DNA of 7,329 nt, from assembly GCA_903853285.1 (NCBI GenBank), contig CAINTF010000168.1, forward strand, positions 1 to 7,329. Reading direction: 5' to 3'. Below, piece after piece: positions 6,438-7,329 of this stretch; within the stretch, counting starts at the first letter, position 1, and the number at the start of each line of letters is the position of its first letter. Below the pieces are notes generated by a model. The model had not been told where the DNA came from. It ran no database searches and worked only from the letters and a program-made list of their open reading frames with translations. The translations under genes and the position numbers were made by a program. Source of the DNA: an uncultured Acidimicrobium sp. Lineage in GTDB: Bacteria > Actinomycetota > Acidimicrobiia > Acidimicrobiales > Ilumatobacteraceae.

Positions 6438-6496
6438 ACAGTCCTCGTGACCCAGATGTCATCATCATTCCCAATTCTTGAGCAAATATTTTCAAA

Positions 6497-6530
6497 TTGA
6501 CGTGTGGTGGTCGGTTCTATCGTCTAGCGT
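6497..6530 (+). promoter_or_regulatory. Putative promoter for the cysteine-rich protein gene
   Basis: TTGACG at 6497-6502 is a five-of-six match to the -35 consensus. Two TANNNT hexamers follow: TATCGT (6518-6523, 15-base spacer) and TAGCGT (6525-6530, 22-base spacer). TAGCGT lies 8 bases before the ATG at 6539, the same distance as at nagA. TATCGT has the better spacer and would give a leader of only about 9 bases. Either way the transcript is leaderless or nearly so, and no ribosome binding site is visible. The same TTG could be misread as a start codon. Confidence 0.42.
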
Positions 6531-6538
6531 CACTCCCT

Positions 6539-7291
6539 ATGTCACGACCAGAAGAACTTCATGAGTGGATTAGTTTCACAGACCCGGATGCCGAGCAAAC
6601 ATGGATGATTGATTCAACATTCATGCTTTCAAATTGGTCATGCATTTACGGATCAGGCTGCAAAGGCGTTCTTGATGATGACGCAACCAAATTGCAGCAG
6701 GGTTGTTGCAGCTACGGTGCTCACTTCATTGATAAGAAGGATCTCGCATCAGTTAAGAAATCGGTGAAGCGTCTCAAGCCAGAACATTGGCAGAAGCACC
6801 TTAAGGGCGCCAATAACCGCTGGTTGATCAAAAACCGTGACGGCTCTGATGCAACTCGTCGCGTGAATGACGCGTGTATCTTTCACAACGACCCAGGCTT
6901 TGAAGGCGGAATGGGATGCGCATTCCATATTGCGGCCCTTGAAGTTGGTGAACGCCCAATGGATTGGAAGCCAGATGTTTGTTGGCAAGTTCCACTTCGA
7001 CTGGATGAGCACACCGAGGACGACGGCCATGTCATCTCTCATTTGCGCGAGTGGAAGCGCCGAGACTGGGGCGAGGGCGGCATCGAGTTTCATTGGTGGT
7101 GCACAGACGACCCTGCTGCTTTCGTTGGCAAAGACCCGGTCTATAAGTACCTCAAAGACGAGATCACAGAACTTATTGGTTCAAAGACCTACAAGACGCT
7201 TGTGAAGCTGCTCGAGGAGAAGCGTTCAACACCTAGACCGCATCCTCAAGTTTCGCTCAAGAATCCAACGCGCAAACCAGCCAAAAAATAA
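6539..7291 (+). CDS. Cysteine-rich YkgJ-like putative Fe/Zn-binding protein
   Basis: This 250-residue protein has eight cysteines: C35, C41, C56-C57, C113, C127, C148 and C188. Their arrangement (C-x6-C, a GCC pair, CIFHND, GCAFH, then KPDVCWQVPLRL at 144-155) parallels the YkgJ-type Fe/Zn-chelating pattern, in which a CC pair is followed by C-h-F/h, GC-x-h-x and R-P-x-x-C-x-x-x-P-h elements. I recall similar proteins in other Actinobacteria annotated as hypothetical, also with the WGEGG...HWWCT segment (177-189). It has no signal peptide or membrane segment. The tail from about 228 is basic and proline-rich, possibly disordered. Its activity is unknown; metal binding is inferred from the cysteine pattern. 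I chose ATG 6539. The frame opens to a TTG at 6497, but that TTG looks like the -35 box. The gene is divergent from the small helical protein, with 113 bases between. Confidence 0.75.
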   Translation: MSRPEELHEWISFTDPDAEQTWMIDSTFMLSNWSCIYGSGCKGVLDDDATKLQQGCCSYGAHFIDKKDLASVKKSVKRLKPEHWQKHLKGANNRWLIKNRDGSDATRRVNDACIFHNDPGFEGGMGCAFHIAALEVGERPMDWKPDVCWQVPLRLDEHTEDDGHVISHLREWKRRDWGEGGIEFHWWCTDDPAAFVGKDPVYKYLKDEITELIGSKTYKTLVKLLEEKRSTPRPHPQVSLKNPTRKPAKK

Positions 7292-7329
7292 GCTTCAATA
7301 ATCAACTCGCAACTAATCGCAGCTAGTTG

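Noticed and set aside
6435..6462. Inverted repeat ATGACA-N16-TGTCAT in the divergent intergenic region
   Set aside because: Six-base arms with a 16-base gap are expected by chance in 113 bases. It overlaps the weak minus-strand -10 box, so it is worth remembering if a second copy appears nearby, but it is not supported as an operator.
6497..6538. TTG 6497 as start of the cysteine-rich protein
   Set aside because: The TTG is part of a good -35 match (TTGACG), and the 14 extra residues add no recognisable structure. ATG 6539 is preferred.
6749..7093. Minus-strand open frame of 114 codons opposite the cysteine-rich gene
   Set aside because: No recognisable domain, and the plus-strand frame carries the conserved cysteine pattern.
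7310..7329. Inverted repeat CAACTA / TAGTTG with an 8-base loop after the cysteine-rich gene
   Set aside because: The 6-bp stem is AT-rich, has no T-run inside the window and is cut by the edge. It could be the start of a terminator but cannot be supported.

Overview
The window looks like a piece of an actinobacterial chromosome, most likely from an uncultured, moderate-GC member of Acidimicrobiia (Ilumatobacter-like). This is inferred from the style of the proteins: a transketolase of the SGHQG / APLAHVLY type, a long (369-residue) mycobacterial-type transaldolase, and two conserved proteins of actinobacterial flavour. Base composition is close to balanced by eye. Coding density is very high and both strands are used. 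I see no mobile element, tRNA, rRNA, CRISPR array or phage gene, and no gene-free stretch over 300 bases.

Layout. On the minus strand, running off the left edge, is a stand-alone ATP-grasp subunit of an ADP-forming acyl/acetate-CoA ligase (1-587). Divergent from it, only 41 bases away, begins a plus-strand run: nagA (N-acetylglucosamine-6-phosphate deacetylase, 629-1717), a small conserved protein resembling DUF6941 (1727-2125), tkt (transketolase, 2146-4113), tal (transaldolase, 4113-5222) and a LOG/TIGR00730-like nucleotide phosphoribohydrolase (5222-6238). tkt/tal and tal/LOG each overlap by one base (TGATG and TAATG), so these three are almost certainly co-translated. A small helical minus-strand protein (6222-6425) converges on the LOG gene and overlaps its tail by 17 bases. 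Divergent from it is a cysteine-rich YkgJ-like putative metal-binding protein (6539-7291).

How the genes may work together (inference). NagA releases acetate and glucosamine-6-phosphate. The divergent ligase could capture the acetate as acetyl-CoA, and the sugar can become fructose-6-phosphate and enter the transketolase/transaldolase cycle. The LOG-like enzyme would release ribose-5-phosphate from nucleoside monophosphates, which is a direct transketolase substrate. The cluster therefore reads as a recycling hub for cell-wall amino sugars and nucleotides around the non-oxidative pentose phosphate pathway.

The most striking non-coding signal is at the gene starts. No start has a convincing Shine-Dalgarno sequence. 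Five of the six non-coupled starts have a TANNNT hexamer ending 6-8 bases before the start codon, as expected for leaderless transcripts. At the DUF6941-like and tkt starts the hexamer sits inside a nearly identical 12-base imperfect dyad, 4-5 bases from a GTG start. This start-linked element is the best candidate here for something undescribed. The enzymes themselves are mostly ordinary, apart from a shortened active-site loop in NagA.
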